Origin: Heliocidaris erythrogramma
Lineage: Eukaryota > Echinodermata > Echinoidea > Camarodonta > Echinometridae
Direction of reading: 5' to 3'
Length of the DNA stretch: 64,000 bases
Assembly (NCBI GenBank): GCA_025617745.1
Contig: CM046857.1
Coordinates: 22,225,081 to 22,289,080 of the forward strand
In this document: in pieces, positions 23,722 to 36,181 of the stretch
Numbering within the stretch: the first letter of the stretch is position 1
Layout of the letters: each line of letters begins with the position of its first letter
Made by a program: the position numbers and the translations under genes
Notes under the pieces: model-generated
Database searches by the model: none
The model's input: only the letters and a program-made list of their open reading frames with translations
Told to the model about the DNA's origin: nothing

Positions 23722-23865
23722 CGGAGACTGCATATATTACTAATAAATGTATGTTGTTGCTTGCCAAAGATGCGAGGATTGACACACTGTTGCCCAGCAT
23801 AGCACCAATAAGGATGAGAAGGCGAGGACACGTGATTCGGGTGAAGAGAAATGATACGATGGGAG
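23722..23865 (-). CDS. SLC16/monocarboxylate-transporter-like MFS protein, exon 2
   Basis: Exon of 144 bases between acceptor atatttcag and donor gtaagatt. It encodes SPIVSFLFTRITCPRLLIL and then a helix ending LLVIYAVS. The region spans the end of helix 2 and helix 3, with the basic loop between them (TRITCPR) that occupies the place of the conserved R-x-G-x-R loop in MFS carriers. It enters in phase 1 from exon 1 and leaves in phase 1 to exon 3 (the Gly codon is split), so the three exons join without a frameshift. Confidence 0.85.
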
Positions 23866-24717
23866 CTGAAATATAACAGAAGATCGAGAACTGTAGGGAA
23901 ATAAATGGTAGGTGTTGTATGTATTGTCAAGCCTGCAAAATGACGTTGAGGAAACGTTGGCAACGGTCGGCACGGTCACGAAACTTATTTTCGTTTCGAG
24001 AAAAAAATGTTTTACAGGAGGTCGAGTTCCGATATTGAAGGTGAAAAATAATTTGTGAGCTTTCATATTCTTTTAGATCAGTCTGGAAGAATATCATAGA
24101 ATAAATGTCCCCTAAAAAGGATTGATCTTCAAATGCCCTCATATTCGAAATATAACGAGAAATAGCTGAAATAGTTGGACCAAACTTTCACTCCACAGCA
24201 AGAATGCATGAGTCAACATCTTATCATTATGTAGATTCAAAACCCTTACAGCATACACATACATTATTTACTAGGTAATCATCCTACCCGAATGCGTCTA
24301 GACAGTTTCTTTTACAACTTAATTGCATGACCATGCAGTATTCAACTTTATCTCTAAATGACTCCAAATCTTAGTTCATTTAAGGGGGCCGAAAAGCTGT
24401 TTAGATTTTTTAGATTTATGAAATTTCGGATAAACAATCATACCATTCAACCTTTAGGGAGAAGTCTTAGCCGAAAATAATATTGATTCAGTGCCAATAT
24501 TTAAATTTCGTTTCTACGTTTCTTTGTCTTACGATCATCCAACGGTCCTCTAAAGACATGTGAAGGTGTGAAACGCAAATGAATGTATTGCAAGCACATA
24601 ATTATAAAAACATGAAACAAAGAAGCTAACATTTTAAATATGAAATAAGGAAGCGGAAATTTACTGAAAGGTTTAGTCATTTGGTTTTGATTTTAAATAT
24701 GTTTATTTACATGGACT

Positions 24718-24825
24718 TAAAGGGCACCTGAGGCCTGAAAAAATAATTTGTGTATAGTTAGCTTACACAAAATCAACCCCGGAAAGCTTAGCACGACATT
24801 CAACGGTGTAGGCATACAGGTCAGG
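24718..24825 (+). repeat. interspersed repeat, copy interrupted near LINE B
   Basis: GCCTGAAAAAATAATTTG and the following bases match the reverse complement of 38875-38975. Homology fades before the LINE begins at about 24944. Confidence 0.6.
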
Positions 24826-24943
24826 AGATATTGATTTTTGAAAATAAAATACCCCCCAAAAATTAATATAAATAAGACTTGCGCAAAGACTAGTCGATCG
24901 ATCACGATAGCTCACCTAACGATATATCGATTTAAACGTGTCG

Positions 24944-27261
24944 AATTCTATCAAAAATTTTGGCCAGTAATTGGAGATTTAGTTCTTGCATCCTTTAATG
25001 AAACTCTTGAAAAGGGGGAATTATCAGCCTCTCAAAGACAAGCTGTTATTACTTTATTACATAAGGATGGGAAAGATCCAGAGTTTATTAAGAACTACAG
25101 ACCGATTTCGTTGTTAAACGTTGACTATAAAATTCTTTCTAAGATACTTTCAAACAGGATACAAGAAGTTTTACCGGAAATCGTCGGCTTTGATCAGCTG
25201 GGTTATGTTAAAGATAGGAACATTGGTGAAGCATTACGAATAATAGATGACATGATCTTTCATACTTCTTTTTGTAAAGAAAGCGCTTTTTTGACAGCCA
25301 TTGATTTTGAAAAGGCATTTGATTCGGTATCGCATTCATTTTTACATAGAGTATTAAAGTCATTTAATTTTGGGCCAATGTTTTGTAAATGGGTTAAGAT
25401 CTTTTACACTAATACAGAAAGTTGTGTTATAAATGGATGTACATCAACAGGTTATTTTAAAGTAGAAAGAGGAGTAAGGCAGGGAGATCCACTCTCTCCT
25501 TATTTATTTGTTTTGTGTATTGAAATTTTAGCTCATATGATAAGAAATAATCATCAGGTTAAAGGAATTACTTTTGGAAATACAGAAATAAAACAAGTTC
25601 TGTATGCAGATGATATAACGCTTTTTATTAGAGATTTTCATTCATTTAAGGAAATTGAGCATATTTTTGAAGGATTTTTTAAAATCTCAGGGTTGAAGTT
25701 AAACAATGACAAGACATTTATTCTACCGTTAGGTCCAGTGCTATCCACACATTCATTTCCGTTTGGTAAACAAGTTGACATTGTTAAAATATTGGGGATT
25801 TATTTTTCAATACATGACGATATCAAAGAAAAAATGAACTTCAAAGAAATACTGAGCAAGATAAAAAAATTATTTACATGGTGGAAACAACGTGATTTAA
25901 CATTAATGGGAAAAATTCAATTAATGAAAATATATGGCTATTCGAAGTTGATATATCTATCATCATTAATGCCAGTTCCAGATTGGGTATACAGTGAAAT
26001 CGAAGAGATATTTCTTGATTTTTTGTGGAGAGGTAGAAGTAAAATAAAAAGGAGTATAATAAATTTAGACTATCCAAATGGCGGGCTTAAAATGATGGAT
26101 TTCAAAGTCTTTGTTAAGGCACAGAGAATTATGTGGATAAAAAGGCTTGTCACAGGAAAACCAGGTATAAAATGGAAACAATATTTTAAATTTCTAATGA
26201 GACCGATTGGTGGTATTCTTATTTTTTATTGTAATTATTGGGAAAATGCAGTGGACATTATTTTGCCTAACTTTTATAGAAGCCTACTGGAAACATGGGT
26301 GGAAATGGAAAGTTATGTTAAAAAAGAAGAGAGGTATAGGGGAAATGAAATTTTGTACAATAATAAATTTATTCGGATAGACGACCGAACTCTGTTTGAA
26401 GAAAACCTTTTTTTGAAAAATATATATCGACTCGACCACATATGTGATGAACAAGGGTTGTTAAAGAATGAGGCAAATTTTATCACTCTCGGTTTAGGTA
26501 AAGAAGAAATTACAAAAATTAATGAAATATATTCAATAATTCCTCATGAATGGAAAAAGAACACTCAGCCGATAAGGAAATCTATTCATTGCGGTCTCAG
26601 TTTAGAAATAACATTTGCGAAGAAAATTTATAAATTTGAAGAGATAACTTCTAAGATGGTGTATAGAACTTTAATTAAGAAGAATATAGAGATTAGCTCA
26701 GCATGTCACAACTTAGTGGAATTTTATAATATTACAATTAAAGATGTTGAAAAGATTTTTGTGCAGCCAAGACTGTGTACATTAAATAGCAAATTGAGAG
26801 AGTTTCAGTTTAAGTTACTATATAAAATAGTTTACACAAATCATTATTTATATAAATTTAAATTTCGAACGAATAACCTCTGTTCATATTGCAATATTTT
26901 GGATGAGACATATGAGCACTTATTTTTCGAATGTAATATAATAAAAAGATTATGGGGAAAATGTGCGGATATGCTTAATTTACCGATTTTGAAGGAATTA
27001 TCTTGGAAACAGATCCATATTGGAATAAACGGGACTGACATGAAAATGGAGCAATTATTGAATCATATTCTAATTTTGATGAAATTTATGATTTTTCATG
27101 GTAGAGAGAAGGGGGTACCTCCAAATCCAATTGAAATTAAAAAAAAATTATTTGAAAATAGAGAAGAAGAAAAAGACCTGGCAATTGGTAGGGGAACCTT
27201 ATCGATCCATCTGGGGAAATGGGAACACTTTGAGCAGGCAGCCTCCCAATCCATTCCGTAG
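24944..27261 (+). CDS. L1-type ORF2, reverse transcriptase and C-terminal part, uninterrupted
   Basis: About 770 codons are open without a stop. The reverse transcriptase carries KNYRPISLLNVDYK, IDFEKAFDSVSH, RGVRQGDPLSPYLF and the catalytic VLYADDITLF box near 25600-25625. The C-terminus contains the zinc knuckle CSYCNILDETYEHLFFEC near 26884-26935. The endonuclease domain is missing because of 5' truncation. The upstream ATG in the same frame lies in non-LINE sequence and is not a natural start. The intact frame suggests a younger insertion than copies A, C and D. It lies antisense in intron 1 of the transporter gene and is unlikely to be a host gene. Confidence 0.88.
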
Positions 27262-27352
27262 TTAGTGTGTTTTTGTTTTTGTTTTTGTTTTTGTTTTGTT
27301 TGTTTGTTTGTTTGTTTTGTTGTTTTGTTTTTTGTTTTTTTTTGTTTTTTTT

Positions 27353-27382
27353 GGGGGGGGGGGGGAGGAGGGGGTGGGGGAG
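27353..27382 (+). repeat. G-rich tract in the LINE B 3' UTR
   Basis: G13 followed by AGGAGGGGGTGGGGGAGG starts 92 bases after the ORF2 stop. It is a strong quadruplex candidate on the RNA-sense strand. Confidence 0.85.
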
Positions 27383-27772
27383 GTACGAGAAGGGTTTTTG
27401 GGTGTCAATGGTGCAGATGTGTGCTGGATACTGCTGTTTTTTTTGTTTTTTTTTTTATTTAATACCTTCCTCATATTTTTTTTTCTCTCCAAATATGTTA
27501 ATGAGTAATCAAAATATATAAATTTAAGTTATGAAGTTTTAAATCTTAAACATCAGTTCATCAAAAAGTTTATATATGACCTGTTACACTTTGACTTTGT
27601 TCTTTATCAGTATTATGAATTGTCTAAAGATGTGTAAAGAATTTTAAAAGAAACGTATTTTGTATGATTTAAATTGATATTATTGATTTATATACGTATT
27701 ATGAAACTTGTGTTTTGTGATTTCATGTATGATGAGGAAGGAAATAAAATATCATTAAAAAAAAAAAAAAGT

Positions 27773-29284
27773 TTATAATGTATGCAAACGCAGTTACAAG
27801 TGAATATTGTAAAGGTACATAGAAGATGTCCTAAGGCAAAGTCTTTTTGAAGTATTGTTTGTGGTTGGCAGCACTTGGATTGACTATTTGAAAATTATTT
27901 TAAAAAAAAAAGGAAGAAATCACAAAGGCAGAGTTAATAGTACCCAGTTTTGAAACTCATAAAATCTGGAAAAGAACAATAAAAAAAAAGGATGATAAAA
28001 GACATTGATCACTTCTATCATTATTTTAAAGTAAGAATTGTGTCTTAAGTTTTCGGTGAAATTGTAAATTAATAGTGTCCAATATTATCAAGTGAGCCAT
28101 ATTATAGTTAATGAATCTATTTGGCACCCTAAGGAAATTATGGAGTGACTAAGAAAGAAATCTTAACTTTTGCCTGGAAAGGATTGTGTCACAATTCTAT
28201 ACTAGTTCTTCCTGATTCAGGTATACGAGATGTTTATGGATATCTATCTTGAACATAGTTTAGGTTATGTAGTTGTGTTTCTTTCTCTCTCTCTCTCTCT
28301 CTCTGTCAATCTGATTATTTTTAGAAAATTGAAAACCCAGTCAGCTCTTTGCAATGTGGTAATGTGAAGTATGATCTGCACCGGCTCTTTTGTTAGGTTG
28401 TTGCAGCTTAGAACGGAAAGTATTGAAGAAAAAAAAATTCGGCAGTGGTATCTTATATATTGCAGGGAGTTGCGGGGGTTTTGTTGTTGGCTGAGGGTAG
28501 GGAGGGAGAGAGAGAGAGAGGGGGAATAAAGTCAGGCCGTTCTTATCATAATGTATGTATAGGCAGTTACAGGTGAAGATTTTCTAAAGGTTTTTGTGTT
28601 TTTAAGGGCCCTTGCTTAATAGTGCAGAGAAAAAAAAGAAAAGAATATGCATTTTTATGACTATTGTGTCAGCATTGCTTTAAGCTGCTTTTATGCTTGT
28701 AGATTAGAAAGAATACTGAAAGCCAGATTTTCTTTCTTTCTTTCATGATCGAAGACAAAAAGGGCTATGGTATTATTATAATGTATATGAGAGGAGATGT
28801 TTTTGTTCCGGATCCCCTATATGATCAGATAAGGAAGGTCTGAAGTTGATTTTTATTATTATTTTTTTTTTGTTCTAAGTTTTAATGTTGGAAGATAAAA
28901 GTAATGTTACGATATTATAGGAAACGGAAAGACGTTGATCATTACCATGTCTTTGGGGGGAATGGGTGGGGACTGCCATGCAACGTTTGCTAAGGCAGTT
29001 AGTCTTGTCATCTTGCATAGTTCGCTACGCGAACTCTGTTGGTCTGTTTCATGTTGTCTTGCTATGTTTGTTTGTTTTTGTTTTTGTTGGTTTTTGTTTT
29101 TGTTTTCTCTTTTTTTTCTTTGGGGTAGAGGACTGTGAAGTTGTTTCTTCGAAAAGATTTATTCGTGAAAAGAGATTATTGAAGTGTGTTACTTTGATCC
29201 CCATATGAGGGGGTCAGACAAGGTTGAGGTACTTTGGGTGTCCCTGCTTATGTATAGATAAGTGTTTAATCCAAAAGGAAAATA
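27773..29284 (+). other. possible 5' region of LINE copy C
   Basis: Non-coding and T-rich, with related segments at about 27774, 28545 and 28775 (forms of ATAATGTATG...AGTTACA(A/G)GTGAA). These could be degenerate leader repeats of the LINE whose ORF2 starts at about 29285. No ORF1 was found here. CT and GA microsatellites lie at about 28282-28303 and 28508-28521. Confidence 0.35.
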
Positions 29285-32200
29285 ATGGATAATGTTAGAA
29301 GCTGTTTTTCATGTAATTTTCTCACACTGAATGTAAGGGGAATAAGAGATAAAAGCAAACGGGGAAAAACGTTTAATTGGTTTAGAACAAAATCTGCAGA
29401 TATAGTATATTTACAAGAAACATATAGTACACCTGATATAGAGCATAAATGGCAATTAGAGTGGGGCGGAAAATGTATATTTAGTCATGGTACCAGCCAC
29501 AGTAGAGGAGTTCTGGTGTTGATAAACTGTAAGTTAGACATTCAAATCAATGACACTTGTGTAGACGTAAATGGTAGATATATATTGATTAAATGTAGTA
29601 TACAAGGTAAGAAGATGTTGCTTTGGAATGTTTATTTTCGCACTGGTAATAATGAAGGGGAGCAAATAAAATGTTTAAATGAATTAAGTTAATTGTTGCA
29701 TAGGATCAATCCTGAAAGGAACCTAGTCATACTTGGAGGTGATTTTAATGTAATTAGAGACACGAACTTAGATTATTTCGGACAAGTTTCAAAGAAGCAA
29801 TCAAAATTTAGTAGCATTTTGGAAGAGTTCATGGATGGTTTTAGATTAATAGATGCATGGAGAAATAAAAGTAAAGATAAAAAGCAATATGCATATAGAC
29901 AAAGGAATCCATTTATGCAAAGCCGTCTAGATTATTGGATTATATCAGAGAATATAGAACAGATAACATCTAAATGCGACATTATTCCCTCCATAGCCCC
30001 TGACAATTCAGCTTGGTTCTGTATAATAGAATATCGTCAAAATTTCAAAACAAAAGAGCTTATTGGAAGTTTAATAATAGTTTATTAAATGATAGGGAAT
30101 ATGTTTTGAAGATGAGAGAAGAAATACAGACTTTAAAGAATAAACTGTCATTTGAGATAAAAGATAAAAGAGTTTTATGGGACTATATGAAAATGGAAAT
30201 ACGTAGGTTTACAAGTAAATTTTCAAAGAAAAGGACAAAAGAAATGAGGGGAAAAATCGAAAACTTAGAGAAAGAGATTTTACAAGAGAATTTATTATCA
30301 ATCAATAGTGCAAGTTAAATTGTTGAAAAATTGAAAGCGAAGAGACAACAACTAAGTGTATTATATGACTATATTAATGAAGGTTTGAAAATACGCTCAA
30401 GATCCTCATGGTATGAATGTGGAGAGAAGAATACAGCATTTTTTAAACAATTAATGGAACCAAATAGAAAGAAAAGTGTTATACAGAAATTAAATATAAA
30501 TGGAAAGATTACTTTTGCGGAAAATGAAATTGTTAAGGGAATAAAATCATTTTACAGTCAGTTATATAACAAAATAGAACTTGTACAAGATGGAGGTTTA
30601 GATTTTTTTCCTAGTAACCTGCCTAAGTTAAACGATGCTTTACGGGATTTAGGTGAAGAAAAGATTGTAGAAAGGGATTGTATCGATATATTGAAAAATA
30701 TGAAATTAAAAAAATCACCGGGGAATGATGGCTTAAGCGTAGAATCTTAAATTTTGGCCAGTAATTGGAGATCTAATTCTAGCATCTTTTAATGAAACAG
30801 GGGGAACTCTGCCTCTCAGAGGCAGGCAGTTATCATTTTGATACATAAAGAAGGCAAAGATCCAGACTTAATTAAGAATTATAGACAAATCTCTCTGTTA
30901 AACGTGGATTATAAAATTATAGCAAAGATATTCTCAAAGAGATTACAAGAAGTTATACCTGAAATAGTGTCTTCCGATCAACTGGGTTATGTTAAGAATA
31001 GAAATATTGGAGAAGCAATAAGAATAATAGATGATATGGTTTTTCATACTACTTTATATAAAGTAAATGCTTTTCTAATGGCCATAGATTTTGAAAAGGC
31101 ATTTGATTCTGTTTCTCATCCCTTTTTATATAGAGTCTTAAAATCTTTTGGCTTTGGACCATTGTTTTGTAAATGGGTGAAAATATTATATACAAATACT
31201 GGAAGCTGTGCTATGAATGGATATACATCAACAGGTTACTTTAAAGTTGAAAGAGGAGTCAGGCAAGGAGATCCTTTATCTCCATACTTATTTATTTTAT
31301 GCATTGAAATTGTAGCTCATATGATTAGAAATAATAACTTGGTAAAAGGAATTTGTTTTGGAAATGTAGAAATGAAGCAAGTGTTGTATGCAGATGACAT
31401 AACACTCTTCATCAAAGATATGAATTCAGTCAAGGAAATAGAACATATTTTTGAAAGCTTTTATAAAATATCAGGATTAAAGTTAAACAAGGACAAGACA
31501 TATATTCTGCCTGTGGGTCCGCAGGTGTCTAAGCATACTTTTCCATTTGGGAAGCTAGTAGATGTTGTCAAAATATTAGGCATTTATTTTTCAGTTCATG
31601 CAGATATCAAGGAGAAATTGAATTTTAAGGAAATATTGAGCAAAATTAAAAAACTATTGACGTGGTGGAAGCAGCGTGATTTAACTTTAATTTGGGAAAA
31701 TTCAATTAATGAAAATATATGGATATTCTAAATTGATATATGCAACATCACTTATTCCAGAGTGGGTATTAAAGGAAATTGAAGAAATATGCTTTGATTT
31801 TTTGTGGAGAGGTAAAGATAACATTCAAAAAAATACAGTGATGTTAGATTATCAGCAGGGTGGGCTCAAAATGATGAATTTTAGGTATTTTGTAAAAGCA
31901 CAAAGAATAATGTGGATAAAAAAGGCTTATAACAGGAACTCAAGCCATCAAATGGAAACTTTATTTCAAATATTTAATGAGACCGATGGGAGGAAATTTG
32001 ATATTTTATTGCAATTACTGGAGGGATACAGTGGAAATCACGTTACCTATTTTTTATCAGAGTCTATTGAAAGCATGGATAGATATGAAAGACTATGTTA
32101 AGATAGAAGAGAGTTATAGAGGAAATGAAATTTTATACAATAATAAGTGTATTCAATTAGAAAGTCAAACTGTATTTGAGGAGAAATTGTTTTTAAAGAA

Positions 32201-33920
32201 TATATATCGACTTCATCACATTTGTGATGAACATGGAAAATTAAAGGCTGAAGATTATTTTATAGCTTTAGGTTTAAGTAGAGAAGAAATTGTAAAAGTA
32301 AACAATATTTATACTATAACCCCTCATGAGTGGAAAAATAATGTTCAACCTATTCACTGCGGCCTTAGTTTAGAATTTGTGTTTTCAAAGAAAATTTTTA
32401 AATTTGAAGAAATAACTTCAAATATGGTTTATAAGAGTCAAATGAAAAAGAATGTAGAAACAAATACAACATTTTCCAATTTAATGTCTCTTTATAATAT
32501 TTCACAACGAGAAGTAGAAAAGATATTTGTTTAACCAAGGATGTGTACTTTAAACAGTAAATTGAGAGAATTCCAATTCAAATTGTTACATAAGATTATT
32601 TATACAAACCATCATTTAAATAGATTTAAATTTCGTGAAAATGGATTGTGCTCGTATTGCAAACATTTTGAAGAAACTTATCAACATGTTTTCTTTGAAT
32701 GTAATAAGATAAAGGAAGTTTGGGAAAAATGTGCTGACAAGCTTAATCTACCAATTCTGAAGAAGTTATCCTGGAAAGAAATTCATATTGGAATAACTGA
32801 CAACACTATAGAAACAAGGCAATTACTGAACCGTATCCTGATTTTAATTAAATTTGTGATTTTTCACAGTAGAGAGAAAGGAGATCCACCTAACGCAAAT
32901 GAAATTATAGATAAATTAATTGAAAATAGAAATGAAGAGAAAAAACTTGCAATAGAAAGGTTTACTATTTCAATTCATTTAAAGGAGAATTAAGCCCTGA
33001 TTACAAATTTACTTATATTGGAAGGTGTAATATATTCCTACTTATTGGCCTAAATCATTTTCTAATATGATATCAGAAAAGGGTATAAATAAAGATATTC
33101 CAACACGCGGTATCGTCTCCTACTCATTTACATGGGGGCTGCCATTTCCTTGCTGATTTGGAGTTGTACATGAACCATTGAGAAATGTTCCAGTCAGGAA
33201 GATATTTTGAATCCAAATCCTAAATTGATTTTCTTCATTACCTAAAATCCCATATGTGAAGGAAAATATAAAGTGGGTGTTTACATGTATTATACAAATT
33301 AAATCTTTATAATGATACTTTTAAATTGTCTGGTTTTGCTTAACAAAAATCTATTTTCTTGGGTTTGCCAGACAGAGCAGAACATAATATATGCAGCATG
33401 CATTCTGACTTTTCAAGTCCATTATCCGAAAGCAGGTGAATGCATAGTTTGCCACTATAGATGCTCAGGGAAGAAGCATCCATAAAATTTGAATTAATTT
33501 GCTCCGTCCCATACGTCCAGTATCGAGAAAATAGATTTCTATTAAGCGAATATCGATTTTCAACAGAAATATATAAGGAAATCTTCAGTTTAAAAATAAA
33601 TTGACATATCTATTCTATATTTTTAATCTCAAATGGGTTTTTAATTTTGAAAAAGGCAATTGAGCATTTGGATTAAGAAAATCTTCTTGTACACATAAAC
33701 AAAATGGCAGCCCCCATGTGCTGCTAGCAGACGATAGATATTGCTAGCAGATGGTAAATTTTGCTCAGAAAAATTTGATTCGTATCGATCTCGTATATTT
33801 TGACGCGAAGACATATAGTCTAACAAGTAGGAATAAATAGCACCTTTGAACACTATCATCTTTATTTTTGAGCGTAATTCTCCTTTAAAGAAATGGGAAG
33901 CCTTGGAAGACTGTCAATGA
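29285..33920 (+). pseudogene. L1-type ORF2, full length but with stops and frameshifts
   Basis: The endonuclease begins LTLNVRGIRDKSK and has VYLQETYS (the catalytic Glu), GGDFNVIRD and SRLDYWIIS. The final Asp-His pair has become APDNSA, losing the catalytic His. The reverse transcriptase keeps IDFEKAFDSVSH, RGVRQGDPLSPYLF and VLYADDITLF (near 31384-31415). The zinc knuckle CSYCKHFEETYQHVFFEC is near 32650-32705. In-frame stops lie at 29690, 30316 and 32532. Frameshifts lie near 30020-30080, 30750-30830, 31700 and 31980-32100. After the TTAA insertion, the last codons KKWEALEDCQ resume at 33887 and stop at 33920. The copy is dead. Confidence 0.88.
32983..33884. mobile_element. 902-bp nonautonomous DNA transposon, TTAA target site (copy 2)
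   Basis: It starts AGGAGAATTA, ends TAATTCTCCT and has TTAA at 32979-32982 and 33885-33888. It has the same length as copy 1 at 14260-15161 and high identity to it. Removing the element and one TTAA leaves the LINE reading HLKKWEAL, aligned with HLGKWEHF in LINE B. That confirms the boundaries and the duplication. Confidence 0.93.
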
Positions 33921-34839
33921 TTTTCTTTTATGGAGGGCCCGGGTGTTGGCGTCGTATTCGCTCGTCGTCTGGGCTGCTGGTTCCAAACAACAGTGCCCGT
34001 GCGTGAAGTTCGCCGCGGAACATTCAAGCGGCGGGCTGGAGTGGAGCAAATTCTTTTTAATACACATGACTCTTACCGCGCCATTGTTTAGCTTAAAAAT
34101 TGTTTGGAGCCAGCGGCCTAGGCGGCTGGGCGGGTGTGGCGTCGCGCTTCGGTACTCCATCTGTCTTTAGTTTGTGTCAATGATAAATGAGGGACAGGGA
34201 GGCATAGCTTCTGGGCCCTCTGCCATACCCCCTTCTTTTCTTTTCTCCTTTTCCCCTTTATGTTTGTTTATGTATCGGTGCTGTTGGTGTGGCTGTTCCT
34301 CTTTCCTTATTTGTTTTATCTGTTCGTTTGCTATTTTTTGTGTGTTGTGGTGGAATGGAGGACGGGTGATAGGGTCTCTTACTTTTTTTTTCTTTCTTTT
34401 TTCTATTTTCTTCCTATCATGTTTTTCTTTTATTTTTTCCTCTTTTAATTTAATTCTTTCTCTCTGAAGGGAATTGTTATATGACCCAACAATATATATT
34501 TTTGTTTTAAAGAATGTTAACGTAATTTCATACGAAATATAAAACTTTATTTACGATTTGTTTATTGAAAATACATTTCACTTGTCTTTTTTCCTTTTTT
34601 TTTTAGGTAATGAAATGAAATGTGTAACTTAAATATATATTTTTACATGCAAGGTTCTTTATTGTTTTGAAATGTGAAACTTCAGTTAGTAATATTTATG
34701 TGAAGATTATTTATATTGTATGAAATGTTTCTTATGTTTGAAATGTATATTGTATTGTATGAAATGTTTCAAATTATGTTCAATTCTCTTTGAGAGAGAA
34801 TAATAAAAACTTCTGAAAACAACGTTTAAATAAACAACG

Positions 34840-35585
34840 TTTAATCTTCCAATTCTTAAAGAATTAAACTGGAAGGAAATCCATATTGGGGTAGATGAGA
34901 AAGCTGAAAATAGACAATTAGATAATCATATAGTTTTACTAATTAAATATTTAATATACCTTGGGAGAGGAAAAAATAAGCCACCGATTGCTGAAGAGAT
35001 ACGAGAAAAGCTACTTAAGAGTAAAGAAGAAGAAAAGAAGATTGCATTCGAGCGAAACACATTAACACGACATTATAAAAAATGGGAACATCTAAAAGTA
35101 TTATGCACTAATCAAAACCAGAAAGATGATGGGAGGGGGCCGCCGGGTTCGCGCATTTTGGGGCTTGATCGATTTGCGCCGCTGTAGACTGCCCTTTTTG
35201 TTGTTGTTGTTTTTGTTTTGTTTTGTTTTGTTTTTGTTATTTTGCAGGTGGGTGGGTGTGAGGGAGTGGCTATTTTAATTGTTTATTTGTTTGTTGTCTG
35301 TCCTGTGACATTTTTAAGGGGGCGGGGGGGGGGGGGGGCATGGCCAAATAATCTCCAATTCATTCAGGGTGATATAAATTGTTTGTTTGACTATTCAAAT
35401 ATTACTATATATATGCAATATACTATGTTTTATGAAGTTATATTATGTGTTATGACAAGGTTCATGATTAGACTTATGTTAATGTTGAGATACTATATAC
35501 TATATTTTGTATGATTGAACTGAATGTTGAGATATACTATATTTTGTATGATTGAACTGAATGAATCAATAAATACTACTAAAAA
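34840..35585 (+). mobile_element. L1-type LINE copy D, ORF2 C-terminus and 3' UTR only
   Basis: The frame 34840-35187 reads FNLPILKELNWKEIHIGV and continues to KKWEHLKVLC, matching the ORF2 C-termini of copies B and C, then adds about 25 codons before its stop. A T/G-rich segment and a G tract (35318-35338) follow, then an imperfect 40-bp direct duplication (about 35484 and 35525), and an end near AATAAATACTACTAAAAAAAG. It lies directly after the 3' end of copy C. Confidence 0.85.
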
Positions 35586-35589
35586 AAGA

Positions 35590-36181
35590 GTTTTGTGTTG
35601 AATACTTGATTCATCTGTTGGTTTGTTTGAGATGAAGATTCTCCATAAATTACACGCCAACTGAATTTTCAGTTCGACAAAAACAGTTTGCGTTATATAC
35701 TTCATCCAATTGATGTTTTATTTGGGTTGTATATTATCCCTAAGCTAAGCGCCAAATCAATTTTCGATTCGATATTTAAAATGTATTTTGCGTCTTCTAA
35801 TTTATTCGTTGTTTCATTTGGTCTGTAGATTCTTTGTAATTTATGGGCCGAACCAATTTTCTATTCGATATAAACATTTTGCGTTGTATACTTCATCCAT
35901 TTCATGTTTTATTTGGATTGTATATTATCCATTAGTTACGCGCCAAACCAATTTTCGATTCGATATTTAAAATGTATTTTGCGTCTTAGTTCTAATTTAT
36001 TTGTTGTTTCATTTGGTCAGTAGATTCTTTGTAATTTATGCGCCGAAACAATTTTCTATTCGATATAAACATTTTGCGTTGCATACTTCATCCATTTCAT
36101 GTTTTAATTGGATTGTATATTATCCATTAGTTACGCGTCAAATCAATTTTCGATTCGATATTTAAAATGTATTTTGCGTCT
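35590..36181. repeat. satellite-like tandem array, left part, ~193-bp unit
   Basis: TTTTGCGTCTTAG-type landmarks fall at 35790, 35981 and 36176, giving periods of 191 and 195. Each unit is itself a dimer of related ~95-bp halves (TTCGATATTTAAAATGTATT and TTCGATATAAACATTTTGCG). The array breaks at the CR1-like LINE and resumes at 38219. Confidence 0.88.

Larger units (their letters stand above)
24944..27772 (+). mobile_element. L1-type LINE, 5'-truncated copy B with poly-A tail
   Basis: The homology begins abruptly within ORF2, continues through the stop at 27261, and then has a T/G-rich segment, a G13 tract (27353-27365) and an AT-rich 3' UTR. It ends in AATAAAATATCATT plus an A14 run at about 27756-27770. 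Truncation at the 5' end and a 3' poly-A tail are the marks of L1-style target-primed insertion. No target duplication was found. Confidence 0.9.
29285..34815 (+). mobile_element. L1-type LINE copy C with a full-span ORF2
   Basis: This copy covers the whole ORF2, from the N-terminal endonuclease to the stop at 33920. A 902-bp TTAA element is inserted just before the ORF2 end. The 3' UTR (33921-34815) starts with a GC-rich patch (33935-34150), becomes T-rich and ends near AATAAAAACTTCTG. No clear poly-A tail remains. The element is antisense to the surrounding transporter gene. Confidence 0.85.

Noticed and set aside
27262..27521. Overlapping Phe/Cys- and Lys-rich ORFs
   Set aside because: They translate TTTG-type simple repeats and the G tract of the LINE 3' UTR.
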